Below, in pieces: positions 1 through 8,373 of a stretch of DNA of 64,000 nt. The stretch's first letter is position 1; the number at the start of each line of letters is the position of its first letter. The position numbers were made by a program, and so were the translations under genes. The notes beneath the pieces are model-generated. The model worked only from the letters and a program-made list of their open reading frames with translations, did not search any database and was not told where the DNA came from. Location of the stretch: positions 744,001-808,000 of the forward strand of contig NZ_JAVQHL010000002.1 of assembly GCF_032670585.1 (NCBI RefSeq). The letters are read 5' to 3'. This DNA comes from Ostreiculturibacter nitratireducens (lineage in GTDB: Bacteria > Pseudomonadota > Alphaproteobacteria > Rhodobacterales > Rhodobacteraceae).

Positions 1-156
1 GCAGTGGAAAACCGGGAGAGCTTGTCTCCTGAATGGAACACACGTGGATGGACAGTTAGTACCCAGGTCGAGGAAACCGGTGAAGCCGCCAACGCATCCG
101 GCCCGAACACCGACGATGCCTCATCCTTCCCGGAACCACAGTGCCTGCGCGACTAG
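1..156 (+). CDS. Possible 3' end of an unidentified gene (partial)
   Basis: Reading frame 1 is open from the window edge to a TAG at 154-156, giving 51 residues that end in SSFPEPQCLRD. I do not recognise the sequence; it is polar with no clear hydrophobic segment. A frame of this length can stay open by chance in GC-rich DNA, so this is only a possible C-terminus of a gene that would converge on recR 23 bases later. If it is not coding, positions 1-179 hold nothing I can identify. Confidence 0.3.
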   Translation, partial: AVENRESLSPEWNTRGWTVSTQVEETGEAANASGPNTDDASSFPEPQCLRD

Positions 157-179
157 ACGATGAGCAGGTCGCCGTGTTC

Positions 180-779
180 TCAGAGCCGCTTCCGCGCTCT
201 CAGCGCCGCCTGGATCGTGCCGTCGTCGAGATAGTCCAGTTCACCGCCCACCGGCACGCCCTGGGCGAGGGAGGTAACCGACACGCCGGATCCTTCGAGC
301 GTGTCCGCGATGTAATGCGCCGTCGTCTGTCCGTCCACGGTCGCGTTGAGGGCCAGGATGACCTCCCGAACCTCTTCCTCTCCCACGCGCCGCAGGAGCC
401 GCGGGATCCTCAGTTCATCCGGCCCGACGCCGTCCAGAGCCGACAGCGTTCCACCCAGAACGTGATAGCGTCCTCGGAACGCCTGCCCCCGCTCCATGGC
501 CCAGAGGTCGGCGACGTCCTCGACGATGCAGATCTCTCCGGTCGCCCGCTTCGGGTCCCGGCAGATGTCACAGACGTCCGACGTGCCGATGTTTCCGCAT
601 ATCGAACATTCCCGCGCCGTGGCTGCGACGCGGGCCATGGCCTCCGCCAGCGGCGCCATCAGGACGCCGCGCTTCTTGATGAGGTGCAGTACCGCCCGCC
701 GCGCCGAACGCGGCCCGAGCCCCGGCAGCCGGGCCATCAGGTCGATCAGCGCCTCTATGTCGCGGGTGGCCTCGCTCAA
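180..779 (-). CDS. recR: Recombination mediator RecR
   Basis: RecR works with RecF and RecO in loading RecA at gaps and in recombinational repair. The 199-residue protein is of normal family length. It has the N-terminal helix-hairpin-helix region (LPGLGPRSARRAVLHL, about 18-33), the four-cysteine zinc finger (C58, C61, C70, C73) and a Toprim domain starting near ICIVEDVADLW. The start codon is TTG at 777-779, preceded by GAGGA at a short spacing; no better in-frame ATG exists nearby. It is the last gene of the operon dnaX-ybaB-recR, 7 bases after ybaB, an arrangement known in many bacteria. Confidence 0.96.
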   Translation of the reverse strand: MSEATRDIEALIDLMARLPGLGPRSARRAVLHLIKKRGVLMAPLAEAMARVAATARECSICGNIGTSDVCDICRDPKRATGEICIVEDVADLWAMERGQAFRGRYHVLGGTLSALDGVGPDELRIPRLLRRVGEEEVREVILALNATVDGQTTAHYIADTLEGSGVSVTSLAQGVPVGGELDYLDDGTIQAALRARKRL

Positions 780-786
780 GACGTCC

Positions 787-1140
787 TCAGAACGGCAGCT
801 TCATGTCGGCGGGCAGGCCGAGTTCCTGCATCATCTTCTGCTGCTCTTCCCGCGTCCGGTCCGCGGCGCGCTTCTGCGCGTCCTTGATCGCGGCGAGGAT
901 CAGGTCCTCAACCACTTCCTTGTCGTCTGCGTTGAAGATCGAGGGATCGATCGACAGGGTCTTCAGTTCCCCCTTCGCGGTGCAGGTCGCCTTGATGAGG
1001 CCCGCGCCCGCCTCGCCCGTCACGGTGATCCGGTCGAGCTCTTCGGTCAGCGCGGCCATCTTGCCCTGCATCTCCTGCGCGGCCTTCATCATCTTGGCCA
1101 TGTCGCCGAGGCCTCCGAGGCCTCCAAGTCCCTTCAGCAT
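787..1140 (-). CDS. ybaB: YbaB/EbfC family nucleoid-associated protein
   Basis: A small (117 aa) DNA-binding protein of the YbaB/EbfC family, which coats or bends DNA as a dimer. The N-terminus is glycine-rich with hydrophobic repeats (MLKGLGGLGGLGDMAKMMKA), followed by the family signature around ALTEELDRITVTGEAGAGLIKATC and a C-terminal amphipathic helix. An AAGGAG ribosome-binding site sits in the 13-base gap after the dnaX stop and overlaps it slightly, so translation is probably coupled. Its position between dnaX and recR is the classical context for this family. Confidence 0.95.
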   Translation of the reverse strand: MLKGLGGLGGLGDMAKMMKAAQEMQGKMAALTEELDRITVTGEAGAGLIKATCTAKGELKTLSIDPSIFNADDKEVVEDLILAAIKDAQKRAADRTREEQQKMMQELGLPADMKLPF

Positions 1141-1153
1141 CGCGTCTTTCTCC

Positions 1154-2917
1154 TTAGTCGTCCTCGAACGGATCCCATTCGCCCTCCACTTCGGGCAGCG
1201 CGGTTTCGGCTGCCTCGGCGCGGGTTTCGGCTCCGGTCCTGATATCGGTGATCTTCGCCTTCGGGAAGGCCGCGATCACGGCCTGCACGAGAGGATTGTT
1301 CAACGCCTCCTGCTCGGCGGCGCGGCGGTCGGCATCGCGCATCTCGGCGACGGTCGCGCCGCCGCCCTCGCTGACGACCGAGACACCCCAGCGCGCGCCG
1401 GTCCAAGTCTGGAGCCGCTGCGCGAGCGTCGCGGCGAGGTCGCGCGGGGCTTCCGGCGTCGGTTCGAACTCGATCCGGCCCGGACTGTATCGCGCGAGGC
1501 GGAGGTTGTTTTCGACTTCGACCAGAAGCTTCACGTCGCGGTTCGCGCGGATCAGGGACACCACGTCGTCGAAGCGGGCATATCGGGCGAGCGCGGTTTC
1601 GGGCGCCTCGGCCAGCGCGGTCGCGGCACCGCCACCGCCAGACGAGGATCCGCCCGACGGGCGTGGCGTCTGCGCGACGGCCTCGGCGCGCGGCGCGGAA
1701 TGCGTCGTGCGGCCTGCCGGCGCGGGACCGCGTCCGGCGGAAGACGGCGGTGGTGCGTCCTGCAGCCTGCGCACCAGCGCTTCGGGATCGGGCAGGTCGG
1801 CCACGTGGGTCAGGCGGATCACGGCCATTTCGGCCGCCATCATCGCGTTCGGGGCGAGCGCGACCTCCTCGAGCGCCTTCAGCAGCATCTGCCACATCCG
1901 AGCGAGCGCGCGCATCGGCAGCGCCTCGGCCATCGTGAGGCCGCGCGCGCGTTCCTCGGGCGGAACGGTCGGGTCCTCCGCCGCTTCGGGCGTGATCTTG
2001 ATGACGGAAATCCAGTGCGTGACCTCGGCCAGGTCGCGCAGGACGGCCATCGGATCCGCTCCGTCGGCATATTGCGCCGCGAGCTCCGTCAGCGCGGCGG
2101 CCGCGTCGCCCTTCATGATGAGGTCGAAGAGGTCGAGGACCCGGCCGCGGTCGGCGAGGCCGAGCATCGCGCGGACCTGGTCGGCGGTGGTCTCCCCGGC
2201 GCCGTGGGCGATGGCCTGGTCCATCAGGCTCATCGCGTCGCGCACCGACCCTTCGGCGGCGCGGGTGATGAGCGCGAGCGCGTCAGGGGCGATCTGCGCG
2301 CCCTCCTTCCCGGCGATCTTCGTGAGATGCGCGATCATCACCTCCGGCTCGATCCGGCGAAGATCGAAGCGTTGGCAGCGCGACAGCACCGTGACGGGAA
2401 CCTTGCGGATCTCGGTGGTGGCGAAGATGAATTTCACATGCGCCGGCGGTTCCTCGAGCGTCTTGAGGAGCGCGTTGAACGCGCTCGTCGACAGCATGTG
2501 AACCTCGTCGATGATGTAGACCTTGTAGCGCGCCGAAGCCGCCCGGTAATGCACACTTTCGATGATCTCGCGGATGTCGCCCACGCCCGTGCGCGAGGCC
2601 GCGTCCATTTCCATCACGTCGACATGCCGGCCTTCCGCGATGGCGACGCAGTGTTCGCACTGAAGGCAGGGATCGGTCGTGGGCGCGCCCTTCCCATCCG
2701 GGCCGACGCAGTTCAGCCCCTTGGCGATGATCCGGGCCGTTGTCGTCTTCCCGACCCCGCGCACTCCGGTCATGATGAAGGCATGGGCGATCCGGTCGGC
2801 CGCGAAGGCGTTCTTCAGCGTCCGCACCATCGCTTCCTGACCGATCAGGTCGGCGAAGGTCTGGGGGCGGTATTTGCGGGCGAGAACCTGGTAAGCGGTC
2901 TCGTGCGTCTCGGACAT
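1154..2917 (-). CDS. dnaX: DNA polymerase III subunits gamma/tau
   Basis: Clamp-loader ATPase of the replicative polymerase, 587 aa from the chosen ATG at 2915-2917. An upstream in-frame extension of 33 residues is basic and non-conserved, so I reject it. Visible features are Walker A GVRGVGKT (51-58), zinc-module cysteines (C70, C84, C87, C90), the DEVH Walker B box (137-140) and the SRC motif in VTVLSRCQRFDLRR. A proline/alanine-rich linker follows (about 410-480), then a C-terminal tau region ending in WDPFEDD. I looked for, and did not see, an obvious A-rich slippery stretch that would yield a short gamma form. It heads the operon with ybaB and recR; the SRP RNA gene lies 122 bases upstream on the same strand. 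Confidence 0.97.
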   Translation of the reverse strand: MSETHETAYQVLARKYRPQTFADLIGQEAMVRTLKNAFAADRIAHAFIMTGVRGVGKTTTARIIAKGLNCVGPDGKGAPTTDPCLQCEHCVAIAEGRHVDVMEMDAASRTGVGDIREIIESVHYRAASARYKVYIIDEVHMLSTSAFNALLKTLEEPPAHVKFIFATTEIRKVPVTVLSRCQRFDLRRIEPEVMIAHLTKIAGKEGAQIAPDALALITRAAEGSVRDAMSLMDQAIAHGAGETTADQVRAMLGLADRGRVLDLFDLIMKGDAAAALTELAAQYADGADPMAVLRDLAEVTHWISVIKITPEAAEDPTVPPEERARGLTMAEALPMRALARMWQMLLKALEEVALAPNAMMAAEMAVIRLTHVADLPDPEALVRRLQDAPPPSSAGRGPAPAGRTTHSAPRAEAVAQTPRPSGGSSSGGGGAATALAEAPETALARYARFDDVVSLIRANRDVKLLVEVENNLRLARYSPGRIEFEPTPEAPRDLAATLAQRLQTWTGARWGVSVVSEGGGATVAEMRDADRRAAEQEALNNPLVQAVIAAFPKAKITDIRTGAETRAEAAETALPEVEGEWDPFEDD

Positions 2918-3039
2918 ATTGCTCTTCCGGATTCGGTTCGGACTAGAGACTATGGCGCGGCTTCCCCGGCGTCCACCCGAAGCCTGAAGGCACGCCGATT
3001 CCCGGGAGGGAAACAAGGAGGCCGATGCGTCGGAGAAGG

Positions 3040-3136
3040 TGAGAGGTTGGACAACGACCCAAGCGGGGCTCGTTACGGCTGCTTCCTTCCGGACCTGACC
3101 GGGTTGGCGAGGCGCTCGCCCGCGCCAACCTCTCGC
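3040..3136 (-). ncRNA. ffs: Signal recognition particle RNA (4.5S type)
   Basis: On the minus strand the sequence carries the invariant SRP domain IV core GGTCAGGTCCGGAAGGAAGC (the + strand shows GCTTCCTTCCGGACCTGACC at 3080-3099). The ends pair perfectly: 3041-3050 (GAGAGGTTGG) with 3125-3134 (CCAACCTCTC), giving the long single hairpin of about 95 nt typical of Gram-negative SRP RNA without an Alu domain. The RNA binds Ffh for co-translational targeting to the membrane. Location just upstream of dnaX is common in alphaproteobacteria. Exact ends are inferred from the helix. Confidence 0.96.
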
Positions 3137-3141
3137 GGTGC

Positions 3142-3170
3142 AACATAGGGACAGCCACGCGGATTCGCAA
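3142..3170 (-). promoter_or_regulatory. Sigma70-type promoter of the SRP RNA gene
   Basis: Read on the minus strand, a -35 element TTGCGA (3165-3170) and a -10 element TATGTT (3142-3147) are separated by exactly 17 bases. Each matches four of six consensus positions. The predicted start site, 7-8 bases after the -10, falls on the first base of the terminal SRP RNA helix at about 3134. The agreement between promoter spacing and RNA end supports both calls. Confidence 0.7.
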
Positions 3171-3233
3171 GGCGCGCCAGTCAGGGCATCAGGTCATGAA
3201 TCCGCAGGTTCGCGCCGGTGCTTTTCCCCGAGG

Positions 3234-3581
3234 TCATTCCTCCAGAAGCTCTTCCGAGCACCAGATCTTCGTGAAAGCCCCGGTGCAGGTCGCCTTCTGC
3301 CCGAAGCCGTCCACGGTGAAGCGCGTGTAGAACGTCTTGTCCTCGACCTGAACGTCGAATCCTTCGCGCACCAATGCGAAGCAGTCCGAGGGGCGAAGCT
3401 TGCAGCCGACGAGGGCGATCGTCTCGATCGCGTCGCCAGAGCCGTCGATGTCCGTCGTCGCGATCTTCTCTTCGATCGCGGCCTTCAGCATCGCGTCGAA
3501 CTCCTCCGGCCCCGGGCGCGTGGCCAGGGCGGCTGCACCCGCGATCAGCGCCAGGACGACGATCAAGGATAGAAGGCGCAT
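3234..3581 (-). CDS. Small secreted or membrane-anchored protein (DUF4359-like)
   Basis: A 115-residue protein starting with a hydrophobic signal or anchor (MRLLSLIVVLALIAGAAALA) and then a soluble domain with four cysteines (in VGCKLRPSDCFALV, KATCTGAF and KIWCSEEL) that could form two periplasmic disulfides. The layout resembles proteins annotated DUF4359, but that assignment is from memory and the function is unknown. The ATG at 3579-3581 is chosen because upstream in-frame sequence is arginine-rich and non-protein-like. It stands alone between the SRP RNA and cpdB. Confidence 0.75.
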   Translation of the reverse strand: MRLLSLIVVLALIAGAAALATRPGPEEFDAMLKAAIEEKIATTDIDGSGDAIETIALVGCKLRPSDCFALVREGFDVQVEDKTFYTRFTVDGFGQKATCTGAFTKIWCSEELLEE

Positions 3582-3723
3582 GGCGGATTCCCGGTTCAGG
3601 TTGACGGCGGCGCGATCCTGCCCAAGCGGAAGGGAAGGGGCAAGTCGCTTGCGGGCGGCGGGCTGGAAGAGGCGGGGCGGATCCGCGCCTCGCCGGCCGG
3701 TCGCATTGCCGGTCGAAGCCCGA

Positions 3724-5703
3724 TCAGAGCGCGATTCGGAACCGCGCGAAGCCGTCGGGCCCGTCACCGGCCGGCTCGATCTTCACGCCCTTGACGTCGA
3801 CCAGGTAATCCATCGCCTTCGGACCGGTATCGAACAGGACGCTCGTCCCCGGCATCGGCGCGAAGCGCCAGTTCGTGTCCGCCGACGGGTTGATCGTTCC
3901 CTGTTCGACGATGTAGCGCACGATGATGTCGCGGTTCGTGTCGGGGCCTTCGAAGATGATCGTGTCGCCCTTCGCGCCGGGGAAGTCGCCGCCGCCCGAC
4001 GCGCGGTAGTTGTTCGTCGCGATGACGAACTCGGCGGCCGGGTCGACCGGCTCCCCCTCGAATTCCAGGTTCACGATCCGGTTCGCGTCCGGGTTCAGGT
4101 CCTCGCCCTTGGGGCCGTATTTCGACGGTTGCGAAAGATCGATCTCGTAGGTCACGCCGTCGATCACGTCGAAATTGTAGGAAGGGAAATCCGGGTTCAG
4201 CAGCACCTGGTCGGCCTCGCCGGGCGTGATCTGGTTGAACATGCCGGCCGAACGCTCGAGCCAGTCCTTGAGCTGCGCGCCCGTCACCTTCACGGCACGG
4301 ATCGTGTTCGGGTAGAGGTAGAGGTCCGCGACGTTCTTGATCGCTACGTCGCCCGCCGGGACGTCGGTGTAATAGTCCGGCCCGCCGCGGCCGCCGGCCT
4401 TGAAGGGCGCCGCCGCAGAAAGGAGGGGCAGACCGGCATATTCGGTCCCCTTCAGCATTTCGGCGATGTACCACTTCTGGGCGATGGACACGATCTGCAC
4501 CGAGGGGTCGTCCGCGACCAGCGCGAAGTAGGAATGCAGGGGAGCCGAGGTCTTCCCGACACCGCGGCGTACGTAGGCGAGCGTCGCGTCATGTTCCGCC
4601 TGCACACTGTCCAGGACGTATTGCTCGCTCTCGACGAGGGGCGAGATCGAGCGGTCCTCGTTCCGCTGGTGGATCGGCCGCGCCTCGCACTGGAAGCTCA
4701 GGACGCGCCAGGAATCCGCGTCGCGTTCCAGAAGAAGGTCGATGAGACCGAGATGCGAGCCCCAGAACCCGCCCATCACCGCCGGCTTCCCGGCGATCGT
4801 GCCCTTCACCGGATCGACGTCTGCGTAGGCCTCGAAGGCGGGGGAGGGGAAGACGAGGTGGCTGTGCCCGGTCATGATCGCGTCGATCCCCTCGACCCGC
4901 GCGAGCGGCACGGAGGCGTTTTCCATACCCTCCGTCCAGTCCGCCGGTCCGATGCCGGAATGGGACAGCGCGATGATCAGGTCGCAGCCTTCCTCCTTCA
5001 TCCTTGGCACCCAGGCCTCCGCGGTCGCGACGATGTCGCGGGTGTCGACGTTGCCTTCGAGGTGCCTCCGGTCCCAGTTCATGATCTGCGGCGGCACGAA
5101 GCCGATGAGGCCCACCCGGATCGGGTGCGTGTTGCCGGCGCCGTCCGTCACCTCGCGGTCGAGGATGACGTAGGGCGGAACGAGCGTGTCGTCCTCGCGC
5201 GGGCTCGCGCCGAGGCTCTTCGCGACGTTCGCGGACACGATCGGGAAGGCCGCGCCCGCAACCGAGTTCATCAGGAATTCGAGCCCGTAATTGAATTCGT
5301 GGTTCCCAAGCGTGGAGGCATCGAAACCGACCTCGTTCATGGCCGTAATGATCGGATGCATGTCTCCGGGCTTCATGCCCCGCTCATAGGCGATGTAGTC
5401 GCCCATCGGGTTGCCCTGCAGGAAGTCGCCGTTGTCGACGAGAAGGGAGTTAGTCGCCTCCGCCCGTATCTGCGAGATGATCGCGGCGGTTCGCGCGAGC
5501 CCGACCGTGTCGATCGGCTTGTCGGCGTAATAGTCATAGGGAAACACGTGGACGTGCAGGTCCGTCGTTTCCATGATCCGAAGATGGGCCTGGTTTGTCG
5601 CCGCCGAGGCCGAGTAGGGATGTAATGCGATCAACGAAGCCCCTGCCGCCGAGCCGGCAAGGAAAGCACGGCGCGATATACCAGTTCCGTAACACTCAGT
5701 CAT
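3724..5703 (-). CDS. cpdB: Periplasmic 2',3'-cyclic-nucleotide phosphodiesterase / 3'-nucleotidase
   Basis: CpdB-type enzyme (659 aa) that hydrolyses 2',3'-cyclic nucleotides and 3'-nucleotides for phosphate and nucleoside scavenging. A twin-arginine signal (SRRAFLAGSAAGASLIALHP, 10-29) predicts Tat export. The metallophosphoesterase domain shows D48-x-H50, D93 in NGDFLQG, N134-H135 in GNHEF and the GHSH motif. A 5'-nucleotidase C-terminal substrate domain follows. Length matches E. coli CpdB. It is divergent from nudC; a Pho-box-like repeat lies 45-62 bases upstream. The strong Tat motif differs from the Sec signal of E. coli CpdB. Confidence 0.95.
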   Translation of the reverse strand: MTECYGTGISRRAFLAGSAAGASLIALHPYSASAATNQAHLRIMETTDLHVHVFPYDYYADKPIDTVGLARTAAIISQIRAEATNSLLVDNGDFLQGNPMGDYIAYERGMKPGDMHPIITAMNEVGFDASTLGNHEFNYGLEFLMNSVAGAAFPIVSANVAKSLGASPREDDTLVPPYVILDREVTDGAGNTHPIRVGLIGFVPPQIMNWDRRHLEGNVDTRDIVATAEAWVPRMKEEGCDLIIALSHSGIGPADWTEGMENASVPLARVEGIDAIMTGHSHLVFPSPAFEAYADVDPVKGTIAGKPAVMGGFWGSHLGLIDLLLERDADSWRVLSFQCEARPIHQRNEDRSISPLVESEQYVLDSVQAEHDATLAYVRRGVGKTSAPLHSYFALVADDPSVQIVSIAQKWYIAEMLKGTEYAGLPLLSAAAPFKAGGRGGPDYYTDVPAGDVAIKNVADLYLYPNTIRAVKVTGAQLKDWLERSAGMFNQITPGEADQVLLNPDFPSYNFDVIDGVTYEIDLSQPSKYGPKGEDLNPDANRIVNLEFEGEPVDPAAEFVIATNNYRASGGGDFPGAKGDTIIFEGPDTNRDIIVRYIVEQGTINPSADTNWRFAPMPGTSVLFDTGPKAMDYLVDVKGVKIEPAGDGPDGFARFRIAL

Positions 5704-5747
5704 GAGAGCCTCTCCTAACGCACGGGCATGGATGTTGAGACTGTATC

Positions 5748-5765
5748 ACGACACGGCCATGACAC
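5748..5765 (-). promoter_or_regulatory. Pho-box-like direct repeat upstream of cpdB
   Basis: On the minus strand the sequence reads GTGTCAT-GGCC-GTGTCGT. These are two 7-mers in the 11-base phase of a PhoB site (consensus CTGTCAT, N4, CTGTCAT), matching at six and five of seven positions. It lies 45-62 bases upstream of cpdB, a gene whose product releases phosphate. The inference is phosphate-starvation control; no -10 was fixed. Confidence 0.35.
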
Positions 5766-5920
5766 ATGTCAGATTTGTTCCGATTTTGTCCAAAGTGGGG
5801 AGAATTGCAGAATTCGAATTCACGTCATGATTGTATTGCGCTTCACTGGCTCCAGACTGCTTTGCAGGGGCTGGCAAGCCGTGCCACATCGGAACAGGAA
5901 GTCGACGGGGGATGATCGCG

Positions 5921-6883
5921 ATGCGGATAGCGGAGACGGTGACATTCGGGGGGTCCGGCCTCGACCGGGCGGCGGAGTTGCGCAAGGACGCGGCGCAAGT
6001 CACGCGTCTGTTCGCAGAGCCTTCGGCCCGGGTGCTTCCGCTCTGGCGGGGCAAACCTCTTCTGAACGGTGCGGCAGGGCTCGGATGGCTGAAGGCCGGA
6101 CATCCGGCGCTTTCGGAGGCGGCCGAGGCGCAGGTGTTCCTCGGATCCGACGAGGCGGGGCCTCGCTTTGCCGCCGATATCTCGGCCTGGTCGCCGGACC
6201 CGGCGGAGATGCCGCCGGCTGGCGTCTTCTTCGACCCGACCGAACAGCGCCACCCCGACATTCAGCCGGAGTTCCGCTTTGCCGAACTGAGGGGCGTCAT
6301 GGCCGACCTCACGCCGCGCGACGCGGAACTCGCGGCGACTGCGAAAGCGATACTTGGCTGGCACCGAAGCCACAGATTTTGTTCCGCGTGCGGCGCCGCG
6401 AGCGCGCCGGCAATGGCCGGGTGGCAGCGCGACTGTGTGGCCTGCGGAGCGCACCATTTCCCGCGCACGGACCCGGTCGTGATCATGCTGGTCACGCGCG
6501 GCAACCGGCTTCTTCTCGGCCGCTCGCCCGGATGGCCGGAGGGCATGTATTCCACGCTCGCGGGCTTCATCGAACCCGGCGAAACGATCGAGGCGGCGGT
6601 GCGCCGGGAAGTCGCGGAAGAAACCGGGATCGAGGTCGGAAGCGTCCGTTACCTCGCGAGCCAGCCCTGGCCCTATCCCTCGTCGCTCATGCTGGGCTGT
6701 ATCGCGCAGGCGGAAAGCGACGAGGTCCATCTCGACCCGAATGAACTCGAAGATGCAGTCTGGCTCACGCGGGAGGAAGTCGCCTCTGCGGTGGCGGGCA
6801 CACACGCAACGATCAAGCCGCCCCGGCGCGGCGCGATCGCCGGATTCCTGATCCGCAACTGGCTTGCGGACCGGCTGGATTGA
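5921..6883 (+). CDS. nudC: NAD+ diphosphatase / RNA decapping Nudix hydrolase NudC
   Basis: NudC (320 aa) hydrolyses NAD(H) to NMN and AMP and in E. coli removes NAD caps from RNA. The zinc ribbon is intact (C154, C157, C172, C175). The Nudix box is GFIEPGETIEAAVRREVAEE (215-234, followed by TG), and the NADH-pyrophosphatase signature SQPWPYPSS follows at 248-256. The ATG at 5921 is preferred because a GGGGG tract lies about nine bases upstream; an ATG three codons earlier (5912) is too close to it. The SRPBCC gene follows 53 bases downstream. The element TGGATTGAAGC occurs both at the nudC stop and within that gap. Confidence 0.95.
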   Translation: MRIAETVTFGGSGLDRAAELRKDAAQVTRLFAEPSARVLPLWRGKPLLNGAAGLGWLKAGHPALSEAAEAQVFLGSDEAGPRFAADISAWSPDPAEMPPAGVFFDPTEQRHPDIQPEFRFAELRGVMADLTPRDAELAATAKAILGWHRSHRFCSACGAASAPAMAGWQRDCVACGAHHFPRTDPVVIMLVTRGNRLLLGRSPGWPEGMYSTLAGFIEPGETIEAAVRREVAEETGIEVGSVRYLASQPWPYPSSLMLGCIAQAESDEVHLDPNELEDAVWLTREEVASAVAGTHATIKPPRRGAIAGFLIRNWLADRLD

Positions 6884-6936
6884 AGCCAGAAGGAGGCCGA
6901 CCGGCGGTGGGTGGATTGAAGCAGGCAGGTTGAGGC

Positions 6937-7407
6937 ATGAAATTTTCGACGCGCGAGGATATCGAGGTGCCGCAGGATGCGGTCTTTAGCGCCGTTTCGG
7001 ATTTCGCCGGTTTCGAACGTGTGGCCCTGCGCAACAAGGTGGAACTGACCCGGCTGGACGACCTTGCCGCGGCCGGACCCGGCATGACCTGGCGCATCCG
7101 CTTCAACTGGCGCGGCAAGAAGCGTTCGCTGGAGGCGGTGCTGCGAGAGTACGACCCGCCACGAGCCGTGCGCTTCACTGCCGAATCCGCCGGGTTCCGG
7201 TTCGAGGGCGGCGTCACGCTTGTCGCGCTCTCGCGAAAGCGAACGCGGTTGGCGGTGGAACTCGATGTCCGCCCGAAGACCATGGCAACGCGCCTGATGA
7301 TTCAGTCGATGAAGCTCGCCAAAGGCAGCCTGAGTTCGCGCTACGAAGCCCGAGTGCGGGCATTCGCGCAGCGAATCGAGGAAGACTATCGCAGCACCGT
7401 CGCGTGA
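6937..7407 (+). CDS. SRPBCC family (START-like) protein
   Basis: A 156-residue single-domain protein with the polyketide-cyclase/START-like pattern. The N-terminal strand and helix MKFSTREDIEVPQDAVFSAV lead into SDFAGFERVALR, there are central beta strands (GMTWRIRFNWRGKKRSL), and a long basic C-terminal helix follows (MIQSMKLAKGSLSSRYEARV). Such domains bind small hydrophobic ligands; no substrate can be named. It follows nudC on the same strand and is convergent with the prephenate dehydratase gene 9 bases later. Confidence 0.85.
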   Translation: MKFSTREDIEVPQDAVFSAVSDFAGFERVALRNKVELTRLDDLAAAGPGMTWRIRFNWRGKKRSLEAVLREYDPPRAVRFTAESAGFRFEGGVTLVALSRKRTRLAVELDVRPKTMATRLMIQSMKLAKGSLSSRYEARVRAFAQRIEEDYRSTVA

Positions 7408-7416
7408 ATCTGCGTC

Positions 7417-8250
7417 TCAGCGGCGCTGGGCGTCGGCCGGATAGACGCCGAGCAGCGATACTGCCGAGGAAAAATACTCCAGCTCTTCCAGTGCCAGCTT
7501 GACGTTCTTGTCGTCCGGGTGGCCTTCGATATCGGCATAGAACTGGGTGGCGGAAAAGGTCCCGTCCACCATGTAGCTTTCCAGCTTCGTCATGTTCACG
7601 CCGTTGGTCGCGAACCCGCCCATCGCCTTGTAGAGCGCCGCGGGAATGTTCCGGACGCGGAACACGAAGGTCGTCATCATCGGTCCGTCGCCGCGCCGTG
7701 TCATGTCCGGTTCGCGCGCCATCACGAGGAACCGGGTCGTGTTGTTCGACCGGTCCTCGATGTGCCGGGCCAGCACGTCGAGTCCGTAGATCTCACCCGC
7801 GAGCTCCGAGGCGAGCGCGGCAAGCTTGGGGTTTCCGACTTCGGCGACATGCTGCGCCGAGCCCGCCGTGTCGGCACCGGTCACCGTGCGGATCCCATGT
7901 TTCTTGAGGAAACCGCGGCACTGGCCGAGGAGGACGGTATGGCTCATGGCCTGCTCGACCTCTTCCAGCCGCGTGCCGGGAACGGCGAGAAGGTTGATGT
8001 GAACGCGGACGAAAGCCTCGTCGATGATGTGCAGGCCGGACTCGGGCAGAAGGTGATGGATGTCGGCCACGCGGCCGTACGTGGAGTTCTCCACCGGCAG
8101 CATCGCGAGGTCGGCTTCGCCCTTCCTCACCGCCTCGATCGCGTCCTCGAAGGTGCGGCAGGGCAGGGCCTCCATATCGGGGCGTGCTTGCCTGCAGGCC
8201 TGGTGCGAATAGGCGCCGGGTTCCCCCTGGAACGCGATCCGTGCGGTCAT
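7417..8250 (-). CDS. pheA: Prephenate dehydratase
   Basis: Converts prephenate to phenylpyruvate in phenylalanine synthesis. The 277-residue protein is the stand-alone form without a chorismate mutase domain. It starts at the ATG 8248-8250 (MTARIAFQGEPGAYSHQA). The substrate motif is NNTTRFLVMA, followed by an ACT regulatory domain (TTFVFRVRNIPAALYKAMGG, then NMTKLESYMVDG, corresponding to the phenylalanine-binding ESRP region). Feedback inhibition by phenylalanine is expected for this family. It is convergent with the SRPBCC gene and divergent from the membrane cytochrome c gene. Confidence 0.95.
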   Translation of the reverse strand: MTARIAFQGEPGAYSHQACRQARPDMEALPCRTFEDAIEAVRKGEADLAMLPVENSTYGRVADIHHLLPESGLHIIDEAFVRVHINLLAVPGTRLEEVEQAMSHTVLLGQCRGFLKKHGIRTVTGADTAGSAQHVAEVGNPKLAALASELAGEIYGLDVLARHIEDRSNNTTRFLVMAREPDMTRRGDGPMMTTFVFRVRNIPAALYKAMGGFATNGVNMTKLESYMVDGTFSATQFYADIEGHPDDKNVKLALEELEYFSSAVSLLGVYPADAQRR

Positions 8251-8373
8251 CTGGCTGGTTCTCCCCGCAACGCCCGCGCGTGCGGGCAACACGCCGCGCT
8301 AACTATACCTTGAAACCGGGCAGGGGAAGCGGGTAGATACCGCGCAAGCGAATAAGCCGGATTGGGAACGGAC

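Noticed and set aside
803..3148. A 781-codon open frame on the + strand across dnaX
   Set aside because: It is antisense to dnaX, ybaB and the SRP RNA, and its translation is arginine/histidine-rich as expected for the shadow of a high-GC gene.
3400..5625. A 741-codon + strand frame opposite cpdB
   Set aside because: It mirrors cpdB, which has clear metallophosphatase motifs; the antisense translation has no domain-like pattern.
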